Shown piece after piece: positions 51,619 through 60,651 of a DNA stretch of 64,000 nucleotides. The first letter of the stretch is position 1. The number at the start of each line of letters is the position of its first letter. Location: positions 436,501-500,500 of the forward strand of contig NZ_JAVIWJ010000001.1 of assembly GCF_034314105.1 (NCBI RefSeq). Reading direction: 5' to 3'. The notes under the pieces are model-generated. The model did no database searches. It worked only from the letters and a program-made list of their open reading frames with translations, and was not told the DNA's origin. The DNA is from Pseudomonas sp. AB6. GTDB taxonomy: Bacteria > Pseudomonadota > Gammaproteobacteria > Pseudomonadales > Pseudomonadaceae. Both the position numbers and the translations under genes were made by a program.

Positions 51619-52845
51619 ATGAACTTCATGGCTCTCACAAACGCGCAGTCGAGCGCAATACCTCCTGTGGTCTCAACGCAGAGCAACCCACTTGTAATGC
51701 GCATTATTGGTGCGGTGGCGTTGGCGCACCTGATTAATGACTTGATTCAGTCGGTGCTGCCGTCGATCTACCCGATGCTTAAAGCGAACTACGGTCTCAG
51801 CTTCAGCCAGGTTGGTTTGATTACGCTAACATTTCAGCTGACTGCGTCGCTGTTGCAGCCGTGGGTCGGTTATTACACGGATCGCCATCCGAATCCGCTG
51901 CTGTTGCCAGCAGGTTCTCTCTGCACTCTGCTGGGTATTTTGATGCTGTCGATGGTTGGTAGCTTTCCACTGATTTTGCTGGCGTCAGCACTGATCGGTA
52001 TTGGTTCTTCAACCTTCCACCCCGAGGCGTCGCGTATTGCTCGATTGGCCTCGGGTGGTCGTTTTGGTCTGGCGCAATCAACCTTTCAAGTGGGGGGTAA
52101 CACGGGCTCAGCGTTCGGGCCGTTATTGGCCGCAGCGATCATCATTCCTTTTGGTCAGGGTCATATCGCCTGGTTCGGGCTAATCGCGGTGTTTGCTATA
52201 GGTTTGCTTTATGCCATCAGCCGTTGGTACAAGGCGCATTTGAACTTGTTCAAGCTTAAAGCCGGACAAAAAGCCACCCACGGCTTATCGAAAAATCGTG
52301 TGATAGCAGCGTTGGTGGTACTTGGATTTTTGGTGTTCTCCAAGTATTTCTACATGGCGAGCTTCACCAGTTATTTCACGTTTTACCTGATCGAGAAATT
52401 CAGCCTGTCGGTGGAAAGCTCACAGCTGCACTTGTTCTTATTCCTAGGAGCTGTGGCAGCGGGTACGTTTTTTGGTGGCCCTATCGGCGACAAGGTGGGA
52501 CGAAAGACCGTAATCTGGTTTTCGATTCTCGGAGTGGCACCTTTTACGTTGGTGCTGCCGTACGCGGACCAGTTCTGGACTACCGTGTTGAGCGTGATCA
52601 TTGGCTTTATCCTGGCATCCGCGTTTTCTGCCATCGTCGTTTTCGCACAGGAATTGGTACCGGGCAACGTCGGTATGATCGCCGGGGTGTTCTTCGGCCT
52701 GATGTTCGGTTTCGGCGGTATTGGCGCTGCGCTACTGGGTTACTTGGCAGACGCCCACGGGATTATTTATGTGTATACGTTGTGCTCATTCCTGCCGTTG
52801 CTGGGTATATTTACCGTGTTTTTGCCCAAAACCAAGCATGGGTAA
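51619..52845 (+). CDS. fsr: MFS transporter, fosmidomycin-resistance (Fsr) type
   Basis: 408 residues from the ATG at 51619; a second Met at 51628 (MALTNAQSSAI) is equally possible. Twelve membrane segments. ALAHLINDLIQSVLPSIYPML and IGIGSSTFHPEASRIARLASGG are characteristic of Fsr proteins, and GDKVGRKTVIWFSI is the MFS loop. In E. coli Fsr exports fosmidomycin, the inhibitor of Dxr; the natural substrate is unknown. It follows the MHS transporter by 75 bases and may share its transcript. Confidence 0.85.
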   Translation: MNFMALTNAQSSAIPPVVSTQSNPLVMRIIGAVALAHLINDLIQSVLPSIYPMLKANYGLSFSQVGLITLTFQLTASLLQPWVGYYTDRHPNPLLLPAGSLCTLLGILMLSMVGSFPLILLASALIGIGSSTFHPEASRIARLASGGRFGLAQSTFQVGGNTGSAFGPLLAAAIIIPFGQGHIAWFGLIAVFAIGLLYAISRWYKAHLNLFKLKAGQKATHGLSKNRVIAALVVLGFLVFSKYFYMASFTSYFTFYLIEKFSLSVESSQLHLFLFLGAVAAGTFFGGPIGDKVGRKTVIWFSILGVAPFTLVLPYADQFWTTVLSVIIGFILASAFSAIVVFAQELVPGNVGMIAGVFFGLMFGFGGIGAALLGYLADAHGIIYVYTLCSFLPLLGIFTVFLPKTKHG

Positions 52846-52866
52846 ATTCACATGGGTCCATCTTTA

Positions 52867-52886
52867 GAGCTTGCTCGCGATGGCGG
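52867..52886. repeat. REP-like half-site
   Basis: GAGCTTGCTCGCGATGGCGG is a common half of Pseudomonas extragenic palindromes. It lies between convergent fsr and the DUF1853 gene. The matching partner arm is not evident. Confidence 0.45.
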
Positions 52887-52910
52887 CGCAGTTCTCGCGT
52901 GTGACCGGCG

Positions 52911-53891
52911 TTAAAGCTCCAACGCCCCTAAATTGCGGTTGTTAGTTATGTCCCCAAGGTTCGGCCATTTATCCGAGACCAGGAACAGACGTTCCGCTTC
53001 TTCCCACTCGCCTGCTGGATTTTCGCTCAATCTCACCATCAGTTGCGCCGGGGCCATGGGGTCGAGTTGCCTGAGCCAAGCGTCAAGCTGATGGTTTTGC
53101 CACGTCTGGTCGTCGCTATAATGGGCAGGTGCCAGCCAGGCGTGACGCGGCAGGGGCTGCCAGCGGCCGACCGGGCTTTGTGCAATAAACGCCAGCCAAT
53201 CGCGCTGATGAAGCCATCGCCCGTGCAAATGCTGAAGATGCGCCCCAACCGGCGGTTGCGCGTGACCGGGCCATGGATAAAGCAGGTATCCACCGAGCCA
53301 CAGCTCTGCGCTGAAGTGCGTGATACCCAGCTTGGCTAACGCCTGTCGACTTTCCGGTCGCGCCGAAATAGGCAGTTGATGCTCACTCAAATGCGCCAGC
53401 TTACGGTCCAGTCGGTCGTGACAACCTGGCCCCAGCCATTGCGCCGGGTCCTTGCCATTGCCTGCTTGCGGCCCCAAATAGAGTTTGATCGCCAATTCCA
53501 CGTGATGTACGCCATCAGCGTCGCGCAGCAGCATGTCCAACTCACCCAGCGTTTGCCCGGCCACACGAATCGGGAGGTTGGCCGTTATCAGTTCAACGCC
53601 GGGGGCTTGATGCACGGCAAACTGCCAGAGACGTTCGTAATACAGGCCCAAACGCCGGGTTGCGCCCAATGCCAGCCAATGATTGAGGGGATCGCCGTCC
53701 TGATCAAGGCGCAAGAGCCAATCGGCGAGGTGTTGCGGGGCCTGCACCCAATCGCTGGCGGTCAACGGATGGCGTTGAGGCCAAGGCGTCTGGCTGAGCA
53801 TCGGTGGCGCGAGGATCACCCACGCCAAATCGCGCACTTCAGGGTGGCGCAGTTGGGGGGGGAGGTCGAGTAAGCTTGGAAACAAAGTCAT
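52911..53891 (-). CDS. DUF1853 family protein with PD-(D/E)XK-like motif
   Basis: 326 residues from the Met at 53891 ([24 protein letters not shown]); the frame is open a further 109 codons across the repeat region and into nadK, without similarity. The core has [13 protein letters not shown], then [25 protein letters not shown]. The spacing of GELD and ELAIK, about 13 residues apart, looks like the D...(E)xK of PD-(D/E)XK nucleases, which is my reading and not an established function. Divergent from nadK. Confidence 0.75.
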   Translation of the reverse strand: MTLFPSLLDLPPQLRHPEVRDLAWVILAPPMLSQTPWPQRHPLTASDWVQAPQHLADWLLRLDQDGDPLNHWLALGATRRLGLYYERLWQFAVHQAPGVELITANLPIRVAGQTLGELDMLLRDADGVHHVELAIKLYLGPQAGNGKDPAQWLGPGCHDRLDRKLAHLSEHQLPISARPESRQALAKLGITHFSAELWLGGYLLYPWPGHAQPPVGAHLQHLHGRWLHQRDWLAFIAQSPVGRWQPLPRHAWLAPAHYSDDQTWQNHQLDAWLRQLDPMAPAQLMVRLSENPAGEWEEAERLFLVSDKWPNLGDITNNRNLGALEL

Positions 53892-53926
53892 GGTGCGAGA
53901 ATAGCTGGTGTTGCTCTGGCTGGCGC

Positions 53927-53954
53927 CTTCGTGAATAAATTCGCTCCCACAGCG
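53927..53954 (+). repeat. REP-like arm next to an IS-end-like sequence
   Basis: CTTCGTGAATAAATTCGCTCC followed by CACAGCG agrees at 21 of 28 positions with the REP arm at 15969-15996, which borders the IS. It lies in the 171-base spacer between divergent DUF1853 and nadK genes. Confidence 0.65.
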
Positions 53955-53978
53955 TGAACTGCGCCCAAGGAGTTGGAC
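53955..53978 (+). repeat. Solo IS-terminal-repeat-like sequence
   Basis: TGAACTGCGCCC followed by AAGGAGTTGGAC agrees with the left terminal repeat of the IS at 15997-16020 at 20 of 24 positions. It follows directly on a REP arm, exactly as in the intact IS. No transposase sequence follows. It looks like the relic end of a related element. Confidence 0.65.
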
Positions 53979-54062
53979 AAATATTTTTGTTGGTTTGCCG
54001 CTGGCCCAGCCTTTCACCCATAATCGATCTCTTTGAGTCGCATGGAATTTCGCAGGAGCCCC

Positions 54063-54953
54063 ATGGAGCAATTTCGCAATATCGGCATCATTGGTCGCCT
54101 CGGCAGTTCGCAGGTGCTGGATACCGTGCGCCGCTTGAAGGCGTTTCTGCTTGAACGGCACATGCATGTGATCCTCGAGGACACTATCGCCGAAGTCTTG
54201 CCGGGCCATGGTTTGCAAACATCGACGCGCAAAATGCTTGGGGAAGTCTGCGACATGGTGATTGTCGTCGGCGGTGATGGCAGCCTGCTAGGCGCCGCGC
54301 GCGCGTTAGCGCGACATAACGTGCCGGTGCTGGGGATCAACCGAGGCAGCTTGGGTTTCCTCACCGACATTCGTCCCGACGAGTTGGAAGTGAAAGTCGC
54401 CGAAGTCTTAGACGGCCACTACTTGGTGGAAAACCGCTTCTTGTTACAAGCAGAAGTCCGGCGTCATGGCGAAGCCATTGGTCAAGGCGATGCGTTAAAC
54501 GATGTGGTGCTCCACCCCGGCAAATCGACGCGCATGATCGAGTTCGAGTTGTACATCGACGGTCAGTTCGTCTGTAGCCAAAAGGCCGACGGCTTGATCG
54601 TTGCTACGCCCACCGGCTCGACTGCCTATGCTTTGTCTGCTGGCGGCCCGATCATGCACCCCAAACTCGACGCCATTGTCATCGTGCCAATGTACCCCCA
54701 CACCTTATCGGGGAGGCCCATCGTGGTGGACGGCAACAGCGAGTTGAAAATCGTCGTCTCGAAAAACATGCAGATTTATCCCCAGGTCTCCTGTGATGGG
54801 CAGAACCACTTTAGCTGCGCGCCCGGCGACACCATTACCGTCAGTAAAAAACCGCAAAAACTGCGCTTGATCCATCCTCTGGACCATAACTATTACGAAG
54901 TCTGCCGCACCAAGCTTGGCTGGGGCAGCCGGCTCGGTGGTGGAGGCGATTGA
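54063..54953 (+). CDS. nadK: NAD kinase
   Basis: Phosphorylates NAD+ to NADP+. 296 residues from the ATG at 54063 ([17 protein letters not shown]); the frame is open ten codons upstream. Motifs: [15 protein letters not shown] (GGDG), [21 protein letters not shown] (NE/D-type), [16 protein letters not shown] and a C-terminal DGQ. First gene of a tight cluster; its stop shares an A with the next ATG. FinR/Fpr at 44 kb also depend on NADPH supply, but no direct link is visible. Confidence 0.96.
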   Translation: MEQFRNIGIIGRLGSSQVLDTVRRLKAFLLERHMHVILEDTIAEVLPGHGLQTSTRKMLGEVCDMVIVVGGDGSLLGAARALARHNVPVLGINRGSLGFLTDIRPDELEVKVAEVLDGHYLVENRFLLQAEVRRHGEAIGQGDALNDVVLHPGKSTRMIEFELYIDGQFVCSQKADGLIVATPTGSTAYALSAGGPIMHPKLDAIVIVPMYPHTLSGRPIVVDGNSELKIVVSKNMQIYPQVSCDGQNHFSCAPGDTITVSKKPQKLRLIHPLDHNYYEVCRTKLGWGSRLGGGGD

Positions 54954-55924
54954 TGCTCGATCCCGCGCGTGGCTATGACCTGATCGGTGACGTGCACGGC
55001 TGCGCTCATACGCTTGAGCACTTGCTTGACACCCTCGGTTACCGTTTTAAGGGCGGGGTGTGGCGCCATCCTGAACGTATCGCTCTATTCCTGGGCGACA
55101 TTATTGATCGCGGACCCAGAATTCGTGAAGCGCTGCATATCGTCCGCGGCATGGTCGAGGCCGGTCAGGCGCGCTGCATCATGGGTAACCACGAATTCAA
55201 TGCGTTGGGTTGGAGTACGCCAGCGCTGCCTGGAACCGATAAGCAATTCGTGCGCGAACATACTCCGCGTCATGCTCGGTTATTAGGTGAAACTCTGAGC
55301 CAGTTCGAGCAGCACCCGGCGGAATGGCAGGACTTTCTCGCCTGGTTCTATAAATTGCCGCTGTTCATCGACGCTGGGCGCTTTCGCATGGTTCACGCTT
55401 GCTGGGATGCGGAGCTGATTGAACCGCTGCGTGCACTGCACAGCCATGGTTGTATCGACCAGGCTTTTGTTCAGGCCTCCGCAGAAGCGGGAAGTTTCGC
55501 CAGCAATGTCTTTGATCGTTTGTTGCGTGGCACCGATATGCGCTTGCCCCACGGCCTGACGCTGACCGGTGGTGATGGCTTGACCCGCGCCTTCTTCCGC
55601 ACCAAATTCTGGGAAGACGATCCGCAAACCTATGGCGACGTAGTGTTCCAACCGGATGCACTGCCTGAGTTGGTGGCAAAAACGCCGTTAACTTCTACCG
55701 AAAAAAGTGCCTTGCTGCGCTATGGCAGTGCCGAGCCGATGTTATTTGTCGGCCACTACTGGCGCAGCGGCCATCCCGCGCCCATAAGGCCGAATCTGGC
55801 CTGTCTGGATTACAGCGCCGTGCTTTACGGCAAGTTGGTCGCCTATCGGCTGGACCAAGAAACCCAAATCGACCCGCATAAGTTTGTTTGGGTCGACGTC
55901 GAACGTCCCGAGGCTTCGCAATGA
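54953..55924 (+). CDS. Calcineurin-like metallophosphoesterase (PPP type, PrpE-like)
   Basis: 323 residues from the ATG at 54953, overlapping the nadK stop. The binuclear-metal motifs are complete: DLIGDVHGCAHTL, LFLGDIIDRGPR, CIMGNHEFNAL, and later His residues in VHACWD and VGHYWRSG. This arrangement is that of PPP phosphatases and Ap4A hydrolases such as PrpE. Substrate unknown; position after nadK suggests a nucleotide or dinucleotide, as an inference. Confidence 0.88.
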   Translation: MLDPARGYDLIGDVHGCAHTLEHLLDTLGYRFKGGVWRHPERIALFLGDIIDRGPRIREALHIVRGMVEAGQARCIMGNHEFNALGWSTPALPGTDKQFVREHTPRHARLLGETLSQFEQHPAEWQDFLAWFYKLPLFIDAGRFRMVHACWDAELIEPLRALHSHGCIDQAFVQASAEAGSFASNVFDRLLRGTDMRLPHGLTLTGGDGLTRAFFRTKFWEDDPQTYGDVVFQPDALPELVAKTPLTSTEKSALLRYGSAEPMLFVGHYWRSGHPAPIRPNLACLDYSAVLYGKLVAYRLDQETQIDPHKFVWVDVERPEASQ

Positions 55925-56781
55925 GTGCTGTTGCCGTATTTCGTTTGCCATTGACTACCGATTTAAGTGGGTTTGTCAGTTTGCTGCAGCGCTTGCGCGT
56001 GCCCCATCGCGTCAGTGAAGACGGCACTGAGCAAGTGCTGTGGGTGCTTGATCCTCAATTGGCCGACGACATCCGCTCGCTGTATCAGCGGTTTCCTGAA
56101 GGCGATCCGTCTTTTGAACTGCCGGTGCCCGAACAAGCTACGACTTTGGCCCGGCCCGGCATCGTTCAGCAATTGCGCAATAGCCCAGTTACGACGCTGG
56201 TGCTGCTGCTGAGCTTGATTGTCGCGGGCATTACCCTGTTTGGTGAAAATCTTGAAAGTCTCAGCTGGCTGACCTTTCAGGAGTTCAACCTTCAAGGCCA
56301 GTTCACGCCGGTGGCCGATAGTCTGGCAGCCGGACAGTGGTGGCGCATTGTGACGCCGATGCTGTTGCACTTTGGCGTCCTGCACTTGGCCATGAACGGT
56401 ATGTGGTTCTGGGAGTTAGGACGGCGGATCGAGTTGCGTCAGGGCAGTTGGAACTTGCTCGGCCTGACTCTGGTGTTCAGCGCGGTGTCCAACTACGCGC
56501 AATATTGGTACAGCGGACCAAGTTTGTTTGGTGGTCTGTCGGGCGTTCTTTACGCCTTACTCGGTCATTGCTGGATCTACCAGATGCTGGCGCCGAACCC
56601 GATTTATCGGCTGCCACGTGGCGTGCTGGTGATGATGCTGATCTGGCTGTTGCTGTGTATTTCGGGCCTGGTCAGCATGCTGGGCTTTGGTGCCATTGCC
56701 AACGGTGCCCATGTCGGTGGACTGATCATCGGTTGTGTTACAGGTCTATTGGGCGGTGTGTTCGCCCGCCGTAATCGCTAA
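55921..56781 (+). CDS. glpG: Rhomboid intramembrane serine protease GlpG
   Basis: 286 residues, overlapping the previous gene by four bases (ATGA). N-terminal cytoplasmic domain of about 90 residues, then six membrane segments. Catalytic Ser in FGGLSGVLYALLG and His in NGAHVGGLIIG form the dyad; the HFGVLHLAMNGMWFWELG segment carries the oxyanion His and Asn. Natural substrates of GlpG are poorly known; unlike in E. coli it is not linked to glpE or glpR here. Confidence 0.94.
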   Translation: MSAVAVFRLPLTTDLSGFVSLLQRLRVPHRVSEDGTEQVLWVLDPQLADDIRSLYQRFPEGDPSFELPVPEQATTLARPGIVQQLRNSPVTTLVLLLSLIVAGITLFGENLESLSWLTFQEFNLQGQFTPVADSLAAGQWWRIVTPMLLHFGVLHLAMNGMWFWELGRRIELRQGSWNLLGLTLVFSAVSNYAQYWYSGPSLFGGLSGVLYALLGHCWIYQMLAPNPIYRLPRGVLVMMLIWLLLCISGLVSMLGFGAIANGAHVGGLIIGCVTGLLGGVFARRNR

Positions 56782-56808
56782 AATCGCGCACCTACTTTGG
56801 AGAGTGCA

Positions 56809-57069
56809 ATGTCCTCTTTCGTTGAAATGATTGAAAACATTACCCCGGATATCTACGAAAGCCTGAAATTGGCTGTAGAGATTGGCAAATGGTCCGATGG
56901 CCGCAAGTTGTCCCAAGAGCAGCGCGAGTTGTCCTTGCAGGCACTAATCGCCTGGGAATTGCAGAACCTGCCAGAAGATCAACGCACTGGCTACATGGGT
57001 GCGCAGGAGTGTGCGTCCAAGTCCATCACCGTACCGAACATCCTGTTCAAGTCGGATTCCGTCCATTGA
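56809..57069 (+). CDS. DUF1315 family protein (YeaC-like)
   Basis: 86 residues from the ATG at 56809 (MSSFVEMIENITPDIYESLK), with GGAGAG upstream. Small helical protein with GKWSDGRKLSQEQRELSLQALIAWE and a short C-terminal part containing one Cys. Function unknown. The stop overlaps the TTG start of the next gene by four bases, so the two are probably translated together. Confidence 0.85.
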   Translation: MSSFVEMIENITPDIYESLKLAVEIGKWSDGRKLSQEQRELSLQALIAWELQNLPEDQRTGYMGAQECASKSITVPNILFKSDSVH

Positions 57070-57896
57070 TCGAAATCGGTCGTGGTGCAGTTAACAAAAT
57101 GTCGGTGCGCCTTGACGCGCCGACCGTGCAGTACGGTTTTCGTCTGGGTGATACGAACATTCCAGTCAATCCAATGATTGGGAAAACGGTGCGCCTGGAA
57201 TATCTGGGTGCGATCCATTGCAGCCATTGCGGACGCAAGACCAAAACCAGTTTCAGTCAAGGGTATTGCTACCCCTGCATGATCAAACTGGCCCAGTGTG
57301 ACGTGTGCATCATGGCCCCGGAAAAATGTCACCACGAACATGGCACCTGCCGTGATCCGGCGTGGGGCGAACAGTTCTGCATGACCGACCACGTGGTGTA
57401 TTTGGCCAACTCCTCCGGGGTCAAAGTCGGTATTACTCGCGCAACTCAGTTACCGACCCGTTGGCTAGACCAAGGCGCAATCCAAGGGTTACCCATCGCC
57501 CGTGTGGCGACCCGGCAACAGTCCGGTTTCGTCGAAGACCTGTTTCGCAGCCAAGTCGCCGACCGCACTAACTGGCGTGCATTGCTCAAAGGCGATGCGT
57601 TGCCCGTTGATCTGAGAGCAGTTCGTCAGCAACTTTTCGAGTCTTGCCGTGAAGGCTTGTTGGGCCTGCAAGAACGATTTGGCCTACAGGCTATCCAACT
57701 ACTCCATGACGTAGAACCCACTGATATTCGTTACCCAGTCGAAGCATATCCAACCAAAATCGTCAGCTTTAACCTGGATAAAAACCCAATTGCTGAAGGC
57801 ACGCTGCTGGGGATCAAGGGCCAATACCTGATCTTCGATACCGGTGTAATCAACATTCGCAAATACACGGCATACCAACTGGCCGTGCATCACTAG
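57066..57896 (+). CDS. DUF2797 family protein with zinc-ribbon-like Cys clusters
   Basis: 276 residues from a TTG at 57066 (LIEIGRGAVNKMSVRLD), which overlaps the DUF1315 stop; the first ATG (57099) would remove eleven conserved-looking residues. The N-terminal half has HCSHCGRKTKTSFSQGYCYPC and CDVCIMAPEKCHHEHGTC, pairs of Cys and His that could bind zinc. The middle part, HVVYLANSSGVKVGITR followed by RWLDQGA, looks like a GIY-YIG-type fold; this is my inference. No function is known to me. Confidence 0.82.
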   Translation: MIEIGRGAVNKMSVRLDAPTVQYGFRLGDTNIPVNPMIGKTVRLEYLGAIHCSHCGRKTKTSFSQGYCYPCMIKLAQCDVCIMAPEKCHHEHGTCRDPAWGEQFCMTDHVVYLANSSGVKVGITRATQLPTRWLDQGAIQGLPIARVATRQQSGFVEDLFRSQVADRTNWRALLKGDALPVDLRAVRQQLFESCREGLLGLQERFGLQAIQLLHDVEPTDIRYPVEAYPTKIVSFNLDKNPIAEGTLLGIKGQYLIFDTGVINIRKYTAYQLAVHH

Positions 57897-57952
57897 ACTT
57901 TGAATCACTAGGCACGTCTCCCAAGGACGCGCACCAGTAAGGGGATTCCAGC

Positions 57953-60610
57953 ATGCGCACAGAACAACCGAAAATGATTTACCTGAAAGACTATCAGGCG
58001 CCTGAGTACCTCATTGATGAGACGCACCTGACCTTCGAGTTGTTCGATGACCACACGCTGGTCCATGCTCAACTGATCATGCGCCGCAACCCGGCGCGTG
58101 GTGCCGGCCTGCCGCCGCTGGTGCTGGACGGGCAATTGCTAGAGCTGGTGATCCTCAAGCTTAATGACACCGAGCTTAGCCCCACCGATTACCTGCTGAC
58201 GCCCGATAACCTGACGGTGCAGCCGAACGCCGAGCAGTTCACCCTCGACACTACCGTGCGCATCCACCCGGAAACCAACACGGCGCTGGAAGGGCTGTAT
58301 AAATCCAGCGGCATGTTTTGCACCCAATGCGAGGCCGAAGGCTTTCGCAAGATCACCTATTACCTCGACCGCCCGGACGTGATGAGCAAATTCACCACTA
58401 CCCTCAGCGCCGAAAAGCACAGCTTTCCGGTGCTGTTGTCCAACGGCAACCCGATTGCCAGCGGCCCGGAAGACGGCGACCGGCACTGGGCGACCTGGGA
58501 AGACCCGTTCATGAAACCGGCGTACCTGTTTGCGCTGGTTGCCGGTGATTTGTGGTGCGTCGAAGACACCTTCACCACCATGAGTAATCGTGAAGTGACG
58601 CTGCGGATTTACGTCGAGCCAGAGAACATCGACAAATGCCAGCACGCCATGAACAGCCTGAAAAAATCCATGCGCTGGGACGAAGAAACCTACGGTCGTG
58701 AATACGATCTGGACATCTTCATGATCGTTGCGGTCAACGATTTCAATATGGGCGCCATGGAGAACAAGGGCCTCAATATCTTCAACTCCAGCGCCGTTTT
58801 GGCCCGCGCCGAAACCGCCACCGATGCCGCTCACCAGCGGGTCGAAGCGATTGTTGCCCACGAATATTTCCACAATTGGTCGGGCAACCGCGTGACCTGC
58901 CGCGACTGGTTTCAGTTGTCGCTCAAAGAAGGCTTCACGGTGTTCCGCGATTCAGCCTTCTCGGCGGACATGAACTCGCGTACGGTCAAGCGTATCGAGG
59001 ATGTGGCGTATCTGCGCACCCATCAGTTCGCCGAAGACGCAGGGCCTATGGCCCATGCCGTGCGGCCGGACAGCTTCATCGAGATTTCCAACTTCTATAC
59101 CTTGACCGTGTACGAAAAGGGCTCGGAAGTGGTCGGCATGATCCAGACCTTGGTCGGCGCCGAAGGCTTCCGCAAGGGCAGCGACCTGTATTTTGAACGC
59201 CATGACGGCCAGGCCGTGACCTGTGACGACTTCATTGCCGCCATGGAAGACGCCAACGGCGTCGACCTGACTCAATTCAAACGCTGGTACAGCCAAGCAG
59301 GGACGCCACGCTTGGCGGTCAGCGAGTCATACGACAGCGCGGCAAGCACCTACAGCCTGACCTTCCGCCAAAGCTGCCCGCAAACCCCGGACAAGCAGGA
59401 AAAGCTGCCGTTCGTGATTCCCGTAGCGCTGGGCTTGTTGGACGCTGCCGGTAATGAATTGCCATTGCGCTTGTCAGACGAAGCCGCCGCTGGCAGCACC
59501 ACCCGGGTGATCTCGGTCACCGAAGCGGAGCAGACGTTTACCTTTGCCGACATCGCTGAACAGCCTCTGCCATCGTTGCTGCGGGGTTTCTCGGCGCCGG
59601 TGAAAATGAGTTTTCCGTACAACCGCGACCAACTGATGTTCTTGATGCAGCACGACAGCGATGGCTTCAATCGTTGGGACGCCGGTCAGCAACTGTCGGT
59701 ACAGGTGTTGCAAGAATTGATCGGCCAGTATCAAAAAGGTCAGGACTTGGTGCTCGATCAGCGCTTGGTTACGGCGCTGAGCAGCTTGTTGGCCAACGAT
59801 CAACTGGATCAGGCCATGGTCGCAGAAATGCTGTCATTGCCGGGTGAGGCTTATCTCACTGAAATAAGCGAAATTGCTGACGTCGACGCCATCCACGCCG
59901 CCCGTGAGTTCGCCCGCAAGCAATTGGCGACCTTGCTGTTCGATGGCTTGTGGAAGCGTTATCACGCGAATCGTACGCTGTCGAAGACCACGGCCTATAT
60001 CGCCGAAGCCGAGCATTTCGCCCGTCGCGGTCTGCAAAATATTGCGCTGTCGTACCTGATGCTCAGCGGTAAGCCTGAGGTATTGGCGGCGTGTCTTGAG
60101 CAGTTCGAGACCAGCGACAACATGACTGAGCGCCTGACGGCCTTGGCAGTGTTGGTCAACTCACCTTTCGCTGAAGAAAAAGCCAAGGCGCTGGCGACCT
60201 TTGCGGAAAATTTCAAAGACAACCCGTTGGTCATGGATCAATGGTTCAGCGTCCAGGCTGGCAGCACCTTGCCGGGCGGTTTGGAACGAGTGCGTGCGCT
60301 GATGAAGCACCCTGCGTTCAACATGAAAAATCCGAACAAGGTTCGCTCGGTGGTCGGCGCGTTTGCCGGCCAAAACCTGATCAACTTTCACGCGGCAGAC
60401 GGTTCGGGTTATCGCTTCCTTGCGGACTTGGTGATTGAGTTGAACGCGTTCAACCCACAGATCGCCTCGCGCCAATTGGCGCCGTTGACGCGCTGGCGTA
60501 AATACGACAGCAAACGTCAGGCGTTAATGAAAGGTGAGCTGGAACGCATCCGTGCGTCAGGCGAACTGTCGAGCGATGTGTATGAGGTGGTGAGCAAAAG
60601 CCTGGCTTGA
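57953..60610 (+). CDS. pepN: Aminopeptidase N (M1 family)
   Basis: Zinc aminopeptidase with broad specificity, cytoplasmic, for the last steps of peptide breakdown. 885 residues. The N-terminal beta domain is followed by the catalytic domain with the exopeptidase motif GAMENKGLN and zinc motif HEYFHNWSGNRVTCRDWFQLSLKEGF (HExxH with Glu 18 residues on). The C-terminal helical domain is complete. AAGGGGA precedes the ATG at 57953. Confidence 0.97.
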   Translation: MRTEQPKMIYLKDYQAPEYLIDETHLTFELFDDHTLVHAQLIMRRNPARGAGLPPLVLDGQLLELVILKLNDTELSPTDYLLTPDNLTVQPNAEQFTLDTTVRIHPETNTALEGLYKSSGMFCTQCEAEGFRKITYYLDRPDVMSKFTTTLSAEKHSFPVLLSNGNPIASGPEDGDRHWATWEDPFMKPAYLFALVAGDLWCVEDTFTTMSNREVTLRIYVEPENIDKCQHAMNSLKKSMRWDEETYGREYDLDIFMIVAVNDFNMGAMENKGLNIFNSSAVLARAETATDAAHQRVEAIVAHEYFHNWSGNRVTCRDWFQLSLKEGFTVFRDSAFSADMNSRTVKRIEDVAYLRTHQFAEDAGPMAHAVRPDSFIEISNFYTLTVYEKGSEVVGMIQTLVGAEGFRKGSDLYFERHDGQAVTCDDFIAAMEDANGVDLTQFKRWYSQAGTPRLAVSESYDSAASTYSLTFRQSCPQTPDKQEKLPFVIPVALGLLDAAGNELPLRLSDEAAAGSTTRVISVTEAEQTFTFADIAEQPLPSLLRGFSAPVKMSFPYNRDQLMFLMQHDSDGFNRWDAGQQLSVQVLQELIGQYQKGQDLVLDQRLVTALSSLLANDQLDQAMVAEMLSLPGEAYLTEISEIADVDAIHAAREFARKQLATLLFDGLWKRYHANRTLSKTTAYIAEAEHFARRGLQNIALSYLMLSGKPEVLAACLEQFETSDNMTERLTALAVLVNSPFAEEKAKALATFAENFKDNPLVMDQWFSVQAGSTLPGGLERVRALMKHPAFNMKNPNKVRSVVGAFAGQNLINFHAADGSGYRFLADLVIELNAFNPQIASRQLAPLTRWRKYDSKRQALMKGELERIRASGELSSDVYEVVSKSLA

Positions 60611-60651
60611 TGGTGTGCGGATAGCTATAGGGGACCGGGTGCGCGGCAAAG

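Noticed and set aside
53955..53978. A second full insertion sequence near 54 kb
   Set aside because: Only one end-like 24-mer is present; no transposase sequence or opposite end was found before the nadK start.
52911..54218. Long 435-codon form of the DUF1853 gene reaching into nadK
   Set aside because: The extra 109 codons run through a REP/IS-relic sequence and antisense to nadK; family similarity begins at the Met at 53891.
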